Source: Bacteroidota bacterium
GTDB taxonomy: Bacteria > Bacteroidota > Bacteroidia > Chitinophagales > Saprospiraceae
NCBI GenBank assembly: GCA_963169455.1
Contig: CAUJDW010000007.1
Location: 100,334-164,333 of the forward strand
Length of the DNA stretch: 64,000 nt
Direction: 5' to 3'
In this document: positions 51,080-59,934 of the stretch, one piece after another
Layout of the letters: each line of letters begins with the position of its first letter
How positions within the stretch are numbered: position 1 is the stretch's first letter
The notes under the pieces: generated by a model
The model's input: only the letters and a program-made list of their open reading frames with translations
The model's database searches: none
Told to the model about the DNA's origin: nothing
Translations under genes and position numbers: made by a program

Positions 51080-51892
51080 TCAGCCCGCCCCGAGAATACC
51101 CGCCATCTCCCGCTGCACCGCCAGCGCCGCCGCCCGGGCCTTCTCCGCAAAATCCTCCCCGCTGCCGGCGAAGATGACGCCCCGGGAAGAGTTCACCAGC
51201 AACCCGCAGCGATCGTTGAAGCCATGGCGGCTAACACTCTCTAAATCACCGCCTTGCGCTCCAATACCTGGAACGAGAAAGAAATACTCCGGAGCGATGG
51301 CCCGCAGTTCGGCGAATTTTTCCGGATGGGTGGCGCCGCAGACGAACATCAGCTTGTCAGGGCTGCCCCATTCCATGGCCCGGCGCATGACCTTCTCGTA
51401 GAGCGGCTGGCCGTTTTCCTGATTGTCCATCTGAAAATCCCGGCTGCCGGCGTTGGAGGTCAGGGCCAGCAGGATCACCCACTTGCCCTCGAAGGCGAGG
51501 AATGGGGCTACGGAATCCTCGCCCATGTAGGGGGCTACCGTGACGGCGTCGAAGTTAAGCTCCTGGAAAAAGGCCCGGGCGTACTGGGTGGAGGTATTCC
51601 CGATATCGCCCCGCTTGGCGTCGGCTATGGTGAAGTGTCCTTCAGGAATGTAATCAAGCGTTTTGCGCAGCGACTCCCAGCCGCGCAGGCCCTTTGCTTC
51701 GTAGAAAGCCAGGTTCGGTTTGTAGCAAACGCACAGGTCGCGGGTGGCGTCGATAATCTGTTTGTTGAACTCGAAAACGGGGTCATCGTACTTCAATAAA
51801 TGTTTGGGCAGCTTTTCCCATTCGGTATCGAGGCCCACGCAGAGGTAGGATTTTTTGCTTTTGATTTCTTCGTAGAGTTCCCGGCGGGTCAT
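51080..51892 (-). CDS. pyrF: Orotidine-5'-phosphate decarboxylase
   Basis: The protein is 270 residues from ATG 51892, typical of the longer type 2 OMP decarboxylases. The start [18 protein letters not shown], the catalytic [20 protein letters not shown] with its Lys and Asp residues, and the end [11 protein letters not shown] followed by [13 protein letters not shown] are diagnostic. It makes UMP, the last step of pyrimidine synthesis, in the cytoplasm. A longer frame back to 52165 overlaps the pabB start and is rejected. It is convergent with the exonuclease fusion gene. Confidence 0.95.
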   Translation of the reverse strand: MTRRELYEEIKSKKSYLCVGLDTEWEKLPKHLLKYDDPVFEFNKQIIDATRDLCVCYKPNLAFYEAKGLRGWESLRKTLDYIPEGHFTIADAKRGDIGNTSTQYARAFFQELNFDAVTVAPYMGEDSVAPFLAFEGKWVILLALTSNAGSRDFQMDNQENGQPLYEKVMRRAMEWGSPDKLMFVCGATHPEKFAELRAIAPEYFFLVPGIGAQGGDLESVSRHGFNDRCGLLVNSSRGVIFAGSGEDFAEKARAAALAVQREMAGILGAG

Positions 51893-52115
51893 GTTTTTTG
51901 GGCGAAGATAAGGAGAATAGCAAAGGAGTGAGTGCTTGAGGGATGCCGGGATATGCCCTGCCAAAAGAACGCGATATTTGGCGAAGGGTGGACTGTTCAC
52001 AGAAAACGGTGTCAACGGCCCTGTAAATGCCTGGTTTTCAGATACAACCAGTGCTATAACCCGGCAACCGCCCTTGTCATAGAACTCCCTCTGGCTTTTA
52101 TGCGTTACATTCCCG

Positions 52116-52123
52116 TAAATTTG
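52116..52123 (+). promoter_or_regulatory. Candidate -7 box TAAATTTG for pabB
   Basis: Exact TAnnTTTG match 30 nt before the pabB ATG at 52153. Confidence 0.5.
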
Positions 52124-52152
52124 CAGTCGAAAGGTTGCCACAAAAACCATTG

Positions 52153-53160
52153 ATGATCCAGACACTAAGCCGAGCAGAAGCCATCGCCCGCATGAACGCT
52201 TATGGAAAGGAGCGGAAGCCCTTTCTGTTCCTCATCGACTTCGAAATGCAGCGGCCCGTGGTGCTGAAACTGGACGAGATCGAGGCGGAAGAACTGCTTT
52301 TCGACATCAACGGGCAGAGCAATGCTGCCGGGCTGGAGCCCTCCGGAGAATCGTTTTTTTTCGAAAAACACCCCATCAGCCGCGACCGGTATGGCCGGGC
52401 TTTCCAACTTGTGCAGCGCCACCTGGCTGCCGGCGACACCTACCTGCTCAACCTGGCCTTCCCCACACAGGCCCGCACAAACCTGAGCCTGAGAGAGGTT
52501 TTCCTGCGCAGCCGCGCCAGCTACCGCCTGTGGTGGAAGGAGCACTTCACCTGTTTTTCCCCGGAATGCTTCGTAACGATGCGGGACGGGCAGATTGCCT
52601 CCTACCCCATGAAAGGCACCATCGACGCCAGCCTGCCGGGCGCCGAAGCCCTGCTGCTCGGCAACGAAAAGGAAAAAGCGGAACACGCCACGATCGTGGA
52701 CCTGATCCGCAATGACCTCAGCATGGTAGCCTCCCGGGTGCAGGTGACAAAGTACCGCTATGTGGAAGAGATCCAGACCCATCAGGGCGGCCTGCTGCAG
52801 AGCAGTTCGGAGATTGTGGGCCGGTTGCCGGGCGATTACCTGGAACGCCTGGGCGGCATTATTTTCCGCTTGCTGCCCGCCGGCTCCGTCAGCGGGGCGC
52901 CGAAGGGCAAAACAGTGGAGGTCATCCGCGCGGCAGAACGGCGGCCGAGGGGATACTATACCGGCGTCTGCGGCCTTTTCGACGGCCGGTCGCTCGACAG
53001 CGGGGTGATGATCAGGTTCCTGGAATCCGAATCCGGCGGGCTCGTTTTCAAAAGCGGCGGCGGCATCACCGCCCGGAGTTCCGAAGCCGAAGAATACGAT
53101 GAAATGGCCCGCAAAGTGTACCTGCCTTTCCTCACCACCGCCGAAGCCCTCGCTCCATGA
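52153..53160 (+). CDS. pabB: Aminodeoxychorismate synthase component I
   Basis: The protein is 335 residues, shorter than anthranilate synthase because the N-terminal part is reduced, as in many PabB-like proteins. Chorismate-binding motifs are [20 protein letters not shown], then [40 protein letters not shown] and [20 protein letters not shown]. It makes 4-amino-4-deoxychorismate for folate synthesis with a glutamine amidotransferase subunit (PabA) not seen here. Its stop overlaps the next start as ATGA, so translation is coupled. Confidence 0.92.
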   Translation: MIQTLSRAEAIARMNAYGKERKPFLFLIDFEMQRPVVLKLDEIEAEELLFDINGQSNAAGLEPSGESFFFEKHPISRDRYGRAFQLVQRHLAAGDTYLLNLAFPTQARTNLSLREVFLRSRASYRLWWKEHFTCFSPECFVTMRDGQIASYPMKGTIDASLPGAEALLLGNEKEKAEHATIVDLIRNDLSMVASRVQVTKYRYVEEIQTHQGGLLQSSSEIVGRLPGDYLERLGGIIFRLLPAGSVSGAPKGKTVEVIRAAERRPRGYYTGVCGLFDGRSLDSGVMIRFLESESGGLVFKSGGGITARSSEAEEYDEMARKVYLPFLTTAEALAP

Positions 53161-53756
53161 GCCGACTGCTGCTGGAAACCATTCGCTGCCAGGACGGCCA
53201 GCTCGACAACCTGCACTACCACCAGGAACGCCTCATGCGCAGCCGCCGGGAGTTGCTGGGCCTGCAGGGGGGCATCCGCCTGGAAGACATCCACCTGCCC
53301 GGGGAAGCGCGCCAGGGCCTGTTCAAATGCCGGGTCATCTATGCCGAAAAGATCGAAACCGTTGAATTCCTGCCCTACCTGTTCCGGCCCGTCAACAGCC
53401 TGAAACTGGTGGACTGCGGGCAGCTCAGCTACAGCTACAAATTCACCGACCGCAAGGCCATCGAGAAACTGTTCCGCCTGCGCGGGCGGGCCGACGACGT
53501 GCTCTTCCTGCGCCGCGGGCTGCTCACCGACACATCCTATGCCAATATCGCCCTGTTCGACGGGGAAAAGTGGTTTACCCCGGCCCGGCCCCTGCTGGCC
53601 GGAACCCGCCGCGCCGCCCTGATCGAGGCCGGGCTGCTGCTGCCCGACCACATACACGCCTCCGACCTGCCGCACTTCCGCGAACTGAGGCTCATCAACG
53701 CCATGTCGCGCCTCGAAGACGAACGCACCGTGCCACTGAACCATATTTTTTCGTGA
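53157..53756 (+). CDS. pabC: Aminotransferase class IV, 4-amino-4-deoxychorismate lyase
   Basis: The protein is 199 residues. The fold-type IV PLP pattern is visible: LLETIRCQDGQLDNLHYHQE, the likely PLP-lysine region LSYSYKFTDRKAIEKLF, and DDVLFLRRGLLTDTSYANIA, which matches the glutamate/threonine region. It is shorter than E. coli PabC (269), mainly in the C-terminal part. It converts aminodeoxychorismate to p-aminobenzoate and pyruvate. Coupled to pabB by a four-base overlap, it completes the folate branch. Confidence 0.88.
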   Translation: MSRLLLETIRCQDGQLDNLHYHQERLMRSRRELLGLQGGIRLEDIHLPGEARQGLFKCRVIYAEKIETVEFLPYLFRPVNSLKLVDCGQLSYSYKFTDRKAIEKLFRLRGRADDVLFLRRGLLTDTSYANIALFDGEKWFTPARPLLAGTRRAALIEAGLLLPDHIHASDLPHFRELRLINAMSRLEDERTVPLNHIFS

Positions 53757-53849
53757 AAATTGGTAACCTAAATTTAAAGCGGGCAGCCATAGCAGTACGG
53801 ATGAAATTTTAATACCTTTCCGCCCTTTGTGTTTAACTTTATCCCGGCC

Positions 53850-55319
53850 ATGCTACAACCAAATACCGAACCAGATACCGCCCATATCATGAAAGCCCAA
53901 CTCGTCCAACCCGGCCAGTTCGAACCGGCCGACCACTGGTACGCCAAAGCGCTCAATGCGACCATTCACCCCATGATCGCTTTCTTCTTGCACCTCGAGG
54001 AAGACCGCATCATAAAAAGATACTGCCACCTGCACCCCAAAGTCAAAGCCGACACCCTGCGCAGCCTGCTGTCCTACAAACCGAAACACTTCCTCTGGGC
54101 CGGCGCCGACCTCATGCACGTGACCAATGAAGAAGGCAACCGCAAGATGGTGGTCATCGAGAACAACTCCTGCCCCTCCGGCCAGAAATCAATGCCCCTG
54201 CTCGACGACAACAAGGAGCAGGGTGGCTACCGCCTGCTCATGGAGCGCACTATCAAACCGCAACTCCGGATCAGAAAGCGGATACCGGGCGAACTGGCGG
54301 TCATCTACGATAAAAACCCCATGGAAACCCTGGGTTACGCCCGCGCCATGGCCGACGCCTTCGGCGAGCCGGTGCATTACGTGGCCTGCTACCACGACGA
54401 CCCCGACCCCGCCATCCGCTTCAAGGACGGCGTCCTCTTCGCCAGAGGAGAAGACGGCCAGTGGCGTCAGATCCGCGCCGCTTTCCGCTACCTGACCCAG
54501 CGCCCCTGGACGCGCCTGCCCATCCACACCAAAACGGCCATCTTCAACCCTATCATCGCCTGCCTGGCCGGGGGGCGCAATAAAATGCTGGCCTCCAAAG
54601 CCTACGACCTCTTCAACGGCGAACTGGCCAACAGCGGGCTGGAAATCCTGACCCCGGAAACCATCTGGGACGTCAGCAAGGAGGAAATCCCGCTCTGGGT
54701 GCGCAAAATGGGCGGGCAGGCCGTGGTCAAAAACCCCTACAGCAACGCCGGGCAGGGGGTCTTCACCATAGTCAATGAGGCCGAACTGGAAGCCTTCATG
54801 GCCCTCGACTTCCACTACGAGCGCTTCATCGTGCAGAGCCTCATCGGCAACTACAACTGGAGCTCCGCCGGCAGCCGCGGCAAGCTCTATCACATCGGAA
54901 CCGTGCCCAGTTCCAAAGGCAATACCTACGTGGCCGACCTGCGCATGATGGTCAGCGCCACCGAAGAGGGCATCCGGCCCCTGTGCATCTACGCCCGGCG
55001 CGCCAACCGCCCCCTGGCCGACCACATCGAGGAGGGCCACAACTCCTGGGAAATGCTGGGCACCAACCTCTCCATCAAGGAAGAAGGCAACAACTGGGGT
55101 AGCGACACCAACCGCCTGATGCTGATGGACCGGCGCGATTTCAACAAGCTCGGGCTGGGCCTTGACGACCTCGTGGACGCCTACATCCAGACCGTCCTGT
55201 CATTGGTCGCCATCGACAGAATGGCGGAAATGCTCTTCAATTCCAAACACCGCTTCCGCGCCCGCCTGTTCCGTTCTCTGGATGACGACAATACCCTGAT
55301 CAACGAGCTGGTAATGTGA
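53850..55319 (+). CDS. Unassigned ATP-grasp-like protein in folate neighbourhood
   Basis: The protein is 489 residues from ATG 53850. A GTG at 53829 and an ATG at 53889 are alternatives. No family name is recognised. The segment [20 protein letters not shown] has the lysine and glycine-rich loop of an ATP-grasp fold. [13 protein letters not shown] fits the adenine-contact strand, and [11 protein letters not shown] plus [19 protein letters not shown] fit the metal/ATP acidic sites. An earlier [20 protein letters not shown] recalls the PSG motif of some circularly permuted ATP-grasp enzymes. It could ligate a carboxylate to an amine or thiol. It lies between pabC and fhs on the same strand, but with 93 and 218 bp gaps. 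Confidence 0.75.
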   Translation: MLQPNTEPDTAHIMKAQLVQPGQFEPADHWYAKALNATIHPMIAFFLHLEEDRIIKRYCHLHPKVKADTLRSLLSYKPKHFLWAGADLMHVTNEEGNRKMVVIENNSCPSGQKSMPLLDDNKEQGGYRLLMERTIKPQLRIRKRIPGELAVIYDKNPMETLGYARAMADAFGEPVHYVACYHDDPDPAIRFKDGVLFARGEDGQWRQIRAAFRYLTQRPWTRLPIHTKTAIFNPIIACLAGGRNKMLASKAYDLFNGELANSGLEILTPETIWDVSKEEIPLWVRKMGGQAVVKNPYSNAGQGVFTIVNEAELEAFMALDFHYERFIVQSLIGNYNWSSAGSRGKLYHIGTVPSSKGNTYVADLRMMVSATEEGIRPLCIYARRANRPLADHIEEGHNSWEMLGTNLSIKEEGNNWGSDTNRLMLMDRRDFNKLGLGLDDLVDAYIQTVLSLVAIDRMAEMLFNSKHRFRARLFRSLDDDNTLINELVM

Positions 55320-55334
55320 TGGGGTAAAAAAAAA

Positions 55335-55355
55335 GCCGTGCCTGAGAAGCACGGC
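55335..55355. terminator. GCCGTGC/GCACGGC hairpin with flanking A/T tract
   Basis: Seven-base arms flank a seven-base loop CTGAGAA. A nine-base A-run precedes it on the plus strand, making a good terminator on the minus strand and a weaker one on the plus strand. It lies 15 bp after the ATP-grasp-like gene. The remaining ~180 bp to fhs has a short CTGCC/GGCAG palindrome and no -7 box match. Confidence 0.6.
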
Positions 55356-55537
55356 CGAAATTTTGGACTAGTATGAAAAAACTCTGCTATAAAATTAACT
55401 GCATTTCAGGATAAATGTTGCCTTCTCCGCATATCATTTTGTTTGTTTCCGGCCAACTGCCTATTTTGGCAGCCCAATAGCATTTCCCGCTCGTCGAAAG
55501 GCAGGGGAAATCCTGGCCAGAATTAAAACCAAACGAA

Positions 55538-57208
55538 ATGAAGACCGACATCGAAATTGCACAGGCCGCCACTTTGCGCGACATCCGGGAAATTGCAGCC
55601 CAACTCGGCATCCCTGAAGATCAACTCGAGCGCTACGGCCGATATAAGGCCAAGCTGCCGCTTTCCTTAATAGACCCGAACCGGGCCCGCAACAGCAGGC
55701 TCATCCTGGTTTCCGCCATCTCCCCAACCCCTGCCGGGGAAGGCAAAACGACGGTTTCCATCGGGTTGGCCCAGGGGCTATGCCGCATCGGCAAAAAAGC
55801 CGCCGCCGTGCTGCGCGAGCCCTCCCTGGGGCCCGTTTTCGGCATCAAAGGCGGCGCTACCGGCGGCGGGCATTCGCAGGTGCTGCCCATGGAAGACATC
55901 AACCTGCACTTCACCGGCGACTTCGCCGCGATCGAAAAAGCCCACAACCTGCTGGCCGCACTGATCGACAACAACCTGCAGAATAAAAAATTCAACCTCG
56001 GCATCGACCCCCGCACCGTGCTCTGGAAACGGGTGATGGACATGAACGACCGCGCCCTGCGCAAAGCCGTCATCGGCCTGGGCGGCACCGCCTCCGGCGT
56101 GCCCCGCGAAACCGGCTTCGACATCACGGCCGCATCCGAGATCATGGCCATCCTCTGCCTGAGCGAAAGCCTGAGCGACCTGAAGCGGCGCCTGGGCAAT
56201 ATCTTCGTCGGCTTCACTTTCGACAAAAAACCCGTCTTCGCACGCGACCTGAAAGCCCACGGCGCCATGGCCGCCCTGATGAAGGACGCCATCAAACCCA
56301 ACCTGGTGCAGACCCTGGAAGGCACGCCCGCTATCCTGCACGGCGGGCCCTTCGCCAACATCGCCCAGGGCACCAACAGCGTGCTGGCCACCCGCATGGG
56401 CATGAGCCTGTCCGACTACGTCGTTACGGAAGCCGGCTTCGGCTTCGACCTCGGCGCCGAGAAGTTCTTCGACATCAAATGCCAGAGCGCCGGCTTGTCA
56501 CCCCGCGCCGTGGTGCTCGTAGCCACCGTCCGCGCCCTGAAATACCACGGCGGCGCGCCCCTGGCCAACCTGAAAGAGAACAGCCCAGAAGCAGTGGAAA
56601 AGGGCATCGAAAACCTCGAAAAACACCTCGAAAACATCCGCCTCTTCGGCTTGCCCGCCATCGTGGCCATGAACCGCTTCGTCACCGACAGCGATGAGGA
56701 GCTGGCCGTCATCAAAAGGCGCTGCGAACAAAAGGGCGTACCTGTGGTGCTGTGCGACGCATGGGAAAAAGGCGGCGCCGGTGCAGAGGAACTGGCCCGT
56801 ACCGTGGCCGATATCGCCGACAGGCAGGCCGAGCCCTTCAAACCCCTCTACGACTGGAACTGGCCGGTGGAGGAAAAGATCAAAACCATCGCTACCCGGA
56901 TATATGGCGCCAGCGAGATCGACTACATGCCCAGAGCCAAAAGCGACCTGCAGAAAATCGCCACCCTGGGGCTGCAGAACCTCCCGGTCTGCATAGCAAA
57001 AACCCAGAAATCCCTGTCCGATAACCCAGCCCTGCTCGGGCGCCCCAAGGATTTCGTGGTCACCGTCCGGGAAATAGAGATCGCTGCCGGCGCCGGCTTC
57101 CTCATCCCTATCACAGGCGAGATCATGCGCATGCCGGGGCTGCCGGCCCAACCGGCAGCGGAAAACATCGACATCGATGACGATGGAAATATTACCGGCT
57201 TGTTCTGA
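55538..57208 (+). CDS. fhs: Formate-tetrahydrofolate ligase
   Basis: The protein is 556 residues, the usual length. The P-loop SPTPAGEGKTT has its nucleotide-binding residues at 64-72, followed by SLGPVFGIKGGATGGGHSQV, DINLHFTGDFAAIEKAHNLL and FGFDLGAEKFFDIKCQSAG. It makes 10-formyl-THF from formate, THF and ATP in the cytoplasm. With pabB and pabC close by, the region concentrates folate one-carbon functions, though there is no single operon. Confidence 0.95.
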   Translation: MKTDIEIAQAATLRDIREIAAQLGIPEDQLERYGRYKAKLPLSLIDPNRARNSRLILVSAISPTPAGEGKTTVSIGLAQGLCRIGKKAAAVLREPSLGPVFGIKGGATGGGHSQVLPMEDINLHFTGDFAAIEKAHNLLAALIDNNLQNKKFNLGIDPRTVLWKRVMDMNDRALRKAVIGLGGTASGVPRETGFDITAASEIMAILCLSESLSDLKRRLGNIFVGFTFDKKPVFARDLKAHGAMAALMKDAIKPNLVQTLEGTPAILHGGPFANIAQGTNSVLATRMGMSLSDYVVTEAGFGFDLGAEKFFDIKCQSAGLSPRAVVLVATVRALKYHGGAPLANLKENSPEAVEKGIENLEKHLENIRLFGLPAIVAMNRFVTDSDEELAVIKRRCEQKGVPVVLCDAWEKGGAGAEELARTVADIADRQAEPFKPLYDWNWPVEEKIKTIATRIYGASEIDYMPRAKSDLQKIATLGLQNLPVCIAKTQKSLSDNPALLGRPKDFVVTVREIEIAAGAGFLIPITGEIMRMPGLPAQPAAENIDIDDDGNITGLF

Positions 57209-57366
57209 GCCCGGCCGGGGCCGTTAAACTTTTTTCAGGTTCAGCCTGTTTGTATTAATGGTTTGTCTGGAAATTTTCCCCTCAGGTTATTTCCCGTCCA
57301 AGTGCCCTATGCCATAAAGCAGGGCAACCCTGTCAAAACAAAAATTGTTCAAATACTGCAAAAGCC

Positions 57367-57612
57367 ATGTTTCTGAAGAAGTTTTTTAGTTTTCTTGCCC
57401 CTGAGAAAAACCAGGAAAAGAAAGGCCAGGTAAAGTTTTTTAACCGCAAAAAGGGGTATGGCTTCATATTGCCCGAAAATGCAGACGAGGAAGTATTCGT
57501 CCACGCTTCCAGCCTCGAAAGCCGAATTCACAAAGGAGACAAAGTCGCATTCGAACTGATCTCGAGCCCCAAAGGGCCGGAAGCCAGAAATGTGCGGCTT
57601 GTTGAAGCCTGA
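57367..57612 (+). CDS. Cold-shock domain protein
   Basis: The protein is 81 residues. A ~17 residue N-terminal extension (FLKKFFSFLAPEKNQEK) precedes a single cold-shock domain with RNP1 KKGYGFI and RNP2 VFVHAS. It binds single-stranded RNA or DNA and probably relieves mRNA structure. The 158 nt gap before it contains no strong -7 box and may be a long 5' leader, as in known csp genes. It is followed by two small unknown genes on the same strand. Confidence 0.92.
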   Translation: MFLKKFFSFLAPEKNQEKKGQVKFFNRKKGYGFILPENADEEVFVHASSLESRIHKGDKVAFELISSPKGPEARNVRLVEA

Positions 57613-57663
57613 TTTTTTTCAAATTAAATTTTTTTATACATGAGGCAGCGTAAAGGTTATACC

Positions 57664-57855
57664 ATGGGCGCCGGCAATTACTACTTCACGATCAAAGCCG
57701 TGCCCAATAACATCACCATTTTCCGAAAGACTAAAAACGCGGCCGTCGATGCTTTCCAGATGTATCAGAAGGCCGGCAAGGAGGTGGAATGGCTCGGAAA
57801 ATGGGATGGGAAAAAATTCGTCGAAAGCGCTCCGCCCAGCGCCGTCGCAGCCTGA
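57664..57855 (+). CDS. Small conserved-looking protein (63 aa)
   Basis: From ATG 57664 the protein begins MGAGNYYFTIKAVPNNITIF and runs through RKTKNAAVDAFQMYQKAGKE, then VEWLGKWDGKKFVESAPPS, a compact alpha/beta pattern. An in-frame ATG at 57640 adds eight basic residues. It lies between the cold-shock gene and the next unknown gene. No family recognised. Its regular amphipathic pattern and position suggest a real gene. Confidence 0.6.
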   Translation: MGAGNYYFTIKAVPNNITIFRKTKNAAVDAFQMYQKAGKEVEWLGKWDGKKFVESAPPSAVAA

Positions 57856-57968
57856 CGGCTCCCTGCAGTTTTTTTTCGCCGAAACACAAACTTTAAACGG
57901 AAGCCCGGGGGCAGCCTGCTCCGGAGCGTTCCTGTTTTTGCCTATTTGTTCACCAAAAAACACAAGCC

Positions 57969-58337
57969 ATGTCAGAAAAAGATAAGAGCATGTACGAAAA
58001 AGCAGCCGATTGGGTCCGCCGCAAGGGCTATTCCACGGTAAAAGTCAATATAGACGCAGAAGATTTTGAGAAACCGGCATCCCTTTCCCATGCAGGTGAA
58101 GCGGAAACCGTTATCACCCCCGACCTCACCGCCATGATGCGGGGCAACAAATGTTACTTCGACATCGCCCTCAAAACCGACGACCAACGCAGCCTCGTCA
58201 CCCGCTGGAAGCTGTTCGACCGGCTGGCCGCAATGCGCGAGGGCAAACTGGTGCTCTTCACCCCCCACGGCCACCGCGCCTTTGTCCAGCGCCTGGTGAA
58301 GGGTAACGAGATCAACGCGGTGCTGGTCAACCTGTAG
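57969..58337 (+). CDS. Small protein with PD-(D/E)XK-like pattern, unknown function
   Basis: The protein is 122 residues. An N-terminal RRKGYSTVKVNIDAE is followed by TPDLTAMMRGNKCYFDIALK, which matches the layout of a PD-(D/E)XK nuclease core except that the expected Glu is Ala (ALK instead of ExK). It ends with KLVLFTPHGHRAFVQRLVKG. If related, it could be an inactive or altered nuclease-fold protein. This is an inference from one motif. It follows the small protein gene, and a palindrome lies after its stop. Confidence 0.6.
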   Translation: MSEKDKSMYEKAADWVRRKGYSTVKVNIDAEDFEKPASLSHAGEAETVITPDLTAMMRGNKCYFDIALKTDDQRSLVTRWKLFDRLAAMREGKLVLFTPHGHRAFVQRLVKGNEINAVLVNL

Positions 58338-58351
58338 AGCTTGTCTGGAGT

Positions 58352-58386
58352 GGAGTCCGGCCTTTGCAGTTCAAAGGCCGGACTCC
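58352..58386. terminator. 14 bp palindrome after small protein gene
   Basis: Arms GGAGTCCGGCCTTT (58352-58365) and the exact complement (58373-58386) enclose a seven-base loop. The stem is GC-rich and followed by AAAA on the plus strand. It sits between convergent genes. Confidence 0.6.
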
Positions 58387-58429
58387 AAAACCTGGATGCA
58401 GACTCGACTCTATTCACTGAACCCCTGCC

Positions 58430-59833
58430 TCATCTCTTCACAAACCGCTGCACCACCTGCAGCTCCCCCTCCCGGTAAACGGCAATGAGATAGGTGCCTG
58501 ATGACAAGCCCTTCAGGGGAATGCCGGCGCCTTGTTGCAATTGGCCTTTCTTCAAAGTAACGCCATCCGGTGAAAGAACCTCATACTCCAGCTTATCCGG
58601 CCACATCTCCGCCTGCACCTGCAACTGGGAATCTGCCGGGTTGGGGAAAAAGCGGAAGGAATAGCCTTTGGAAACAGGCTGGCTTACATCCGTACTCCCC
58701 CCCCGGAACAACCACACATAAGCCGCAGGAAACTCCCTCGCCCAGTACCACTCGCTGTGCTGCCCGTCGGCATGGGCGGCAGCCAGGACTTCCTCTTCGG
58801 AAAAACCAGCCGCCAGCAGGGTGTTGTACATGGCGTTCATATCCGCCACCTGCCCGCCGCCCGATCCTTCCAGGGCGCCGGCGATGAGGTAGAAACGCAT
58901 GCCGGCCTGCTTTCCAACGGCAGCGACATGGGTGTAACATTCGTCGGCAAACCAGAACGAGGCCGAGAAAATGCCGGCCTTGCTGAACACATCCTGATGC
59001 TCGATGGCGGCGTACATGGAAATGAGCCCGCCCAGCGAAGAGCCCATGATGCCGGTATGCTCCCGCCCGGACAGGGTGCGGAAGTTTTCATCGATATAGG
59101 GCTTCAGCGTCTCCACAATGAAATCGACATAGGCATCGCCCTCGCCGCCGCCATAACTGGGGTTCACCCAGGGGCTGTATTCGTCGATGCGGGCGCCGCC
59201 CCCATTGTCGATGGCTACTACGATAACCCCCTCGTCTCCTTCTTCAAAAAGCTGGTTGAGCGATTCGTCCACCTCCCATTCTCCCGAAAAAGAGGTTGCT
59301 GCATCGAACACGTTCTGCCCGTCCTGCATGTACAGCACGGGATAACTTTTCCCTGAAGTATCGTAATCGGGCGGCAGATAAATCCATATCCGGCGGTTGC
59401 GATCCAACTGGGGCATATAGAAATTTTCGCTTAGAATGCTCACGTTATCCGCGGCCGTGCTGCCCCCCTGGCCTTCCCAGCTGAGTATCTGCAGCTCAAC
59501 CGTCTGCGGGCCGCCGCTGTAGTTCAGCGTCCGGTTGGGCAGGAAGCCTCCATTGGCGTTGCCTTCCACCGTTTGCCAGCTGCCCCGGGTGAATTTGAAT
59601 TCCAGGGCGCCGGGATTGGGGTTGATCGTGATTTCATAGGCTTCTCCCCCTTGGGGCTGCAGTATATAATCCGCATCCCCGGGGTCCCAGCCGTTAAAAT
59701 TGCCGGCGACATAAATATCGTCGCCTGTTGGTGTGTTATTGGGGATGTCGGTCAGGCGCAGGGTGAGCTGGCCAAAAGTGAGCACAACAGGGAACAGTGC
59801 GAGGAGTAAGAGGGAGAGTTTTCTTCGGGCCAT
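58430..59833 (-). CDS. Secreted esterase (Esterase D-like) with T9SS sorting domain
   Basis: The protein is 467 residues. A signal peptide ends at VLTFGQ. Residues ~22-110 form a starch-binding/AMPK-like glycogen domain (YVAGNFNGWDPGDADYILQP). An alpha/beta-hydrolase of the putative esterase family follows (RIWIYLPPDYDTSGKSYPVL, then MDGQN-like, then nucleophile Ser266 in GIMGSSLGGLISM, and a His in HADGQHSEWYW). The C-terminal ~75 residues are a type A T9SS sorting domain. It is likely a secreted acyl or feruloyl esterase acting on a polysaccharide, with substrate unknown. Confidence 0.9.
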   Translation of the reverse strand: MARRKLSLLLLALFPVVLTFGQLTLRLTDIPNNTPTGDDIYVAGNFNGWDPGDADYILQPQGGEAYEITINPNPGALEFKFTRGSWQTVEGNANGGFLPNRTLNYSGGPQTVELQILSWEGQGGSTAADNVSILSENFYMPQLDRNRRIWIYLPPDYDTSGKSYPVLYMQDGQNVFDAATSFSGEWEVDESLNQLFEEGDEGVIVVAIDNGGGARIDEYSPWVNPSYGGGEGDAYVDFIVETLKPYIDENFRTLSGREHTGIMGSSLGGLISMYAAIEHQDVFSKAGIFSASFWFADECYTHVAAVGKQAGMRFYLIAGALEGSGGGQVADMNAMYNTLLAAGFSEEEVLAAAHADGQHSEWYWAREFPAAYVWLFRGGSTDVSQPVSKGYSFRFFPNPADSQLQVQAEMWPDKLEYEVLSPDGVTLKKGQLQQGAGIPLKGLSSGTYLIAVYREGELQVVQRFVKR

Positions 59834-59846
59834 CGGTTTTTAAGGT

Positions 59847-59854
59847 CAAATATA
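59847..59854 (-). promoter_or_regulatory. Candidate -7 box TATATTTG for the esterase
   Basis: Reverse-strand exact TAnnTTTG match only 13 nt before the ATG, implying a very short or nearly leaderless transcript. Confidence 0.4.
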
Positions 59855-59934
59855 CGCCCCGGCATTTAAAAATTGTCGTACTTTATCCCAACCTTCCGGC
59901 CCCGGGATGCCGTCTAAACAAAAAGATAAGTACG

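Noticed and set aside
51893..52165. N-terminal extension of pyrF back to 52165
   Set aside because: The extra 91 residues have no family match and overlap the pabB promoter and start; the family N-terminus fits the ATG at 51892.
55320..55537. Tetrahydrofolate riboswitch before fhs
   Set aside because: The gap has a terminator hairpin and a short CTGCC/GGCAG palindrome but no conserved THF riboswitch core that I can recognise.
57209..57366. RNA thermosensor leader of the cold-shock gene
   Set aside because: The gap is long enough, but without folding at two temperatures or conservation I cannot support a specific structure.
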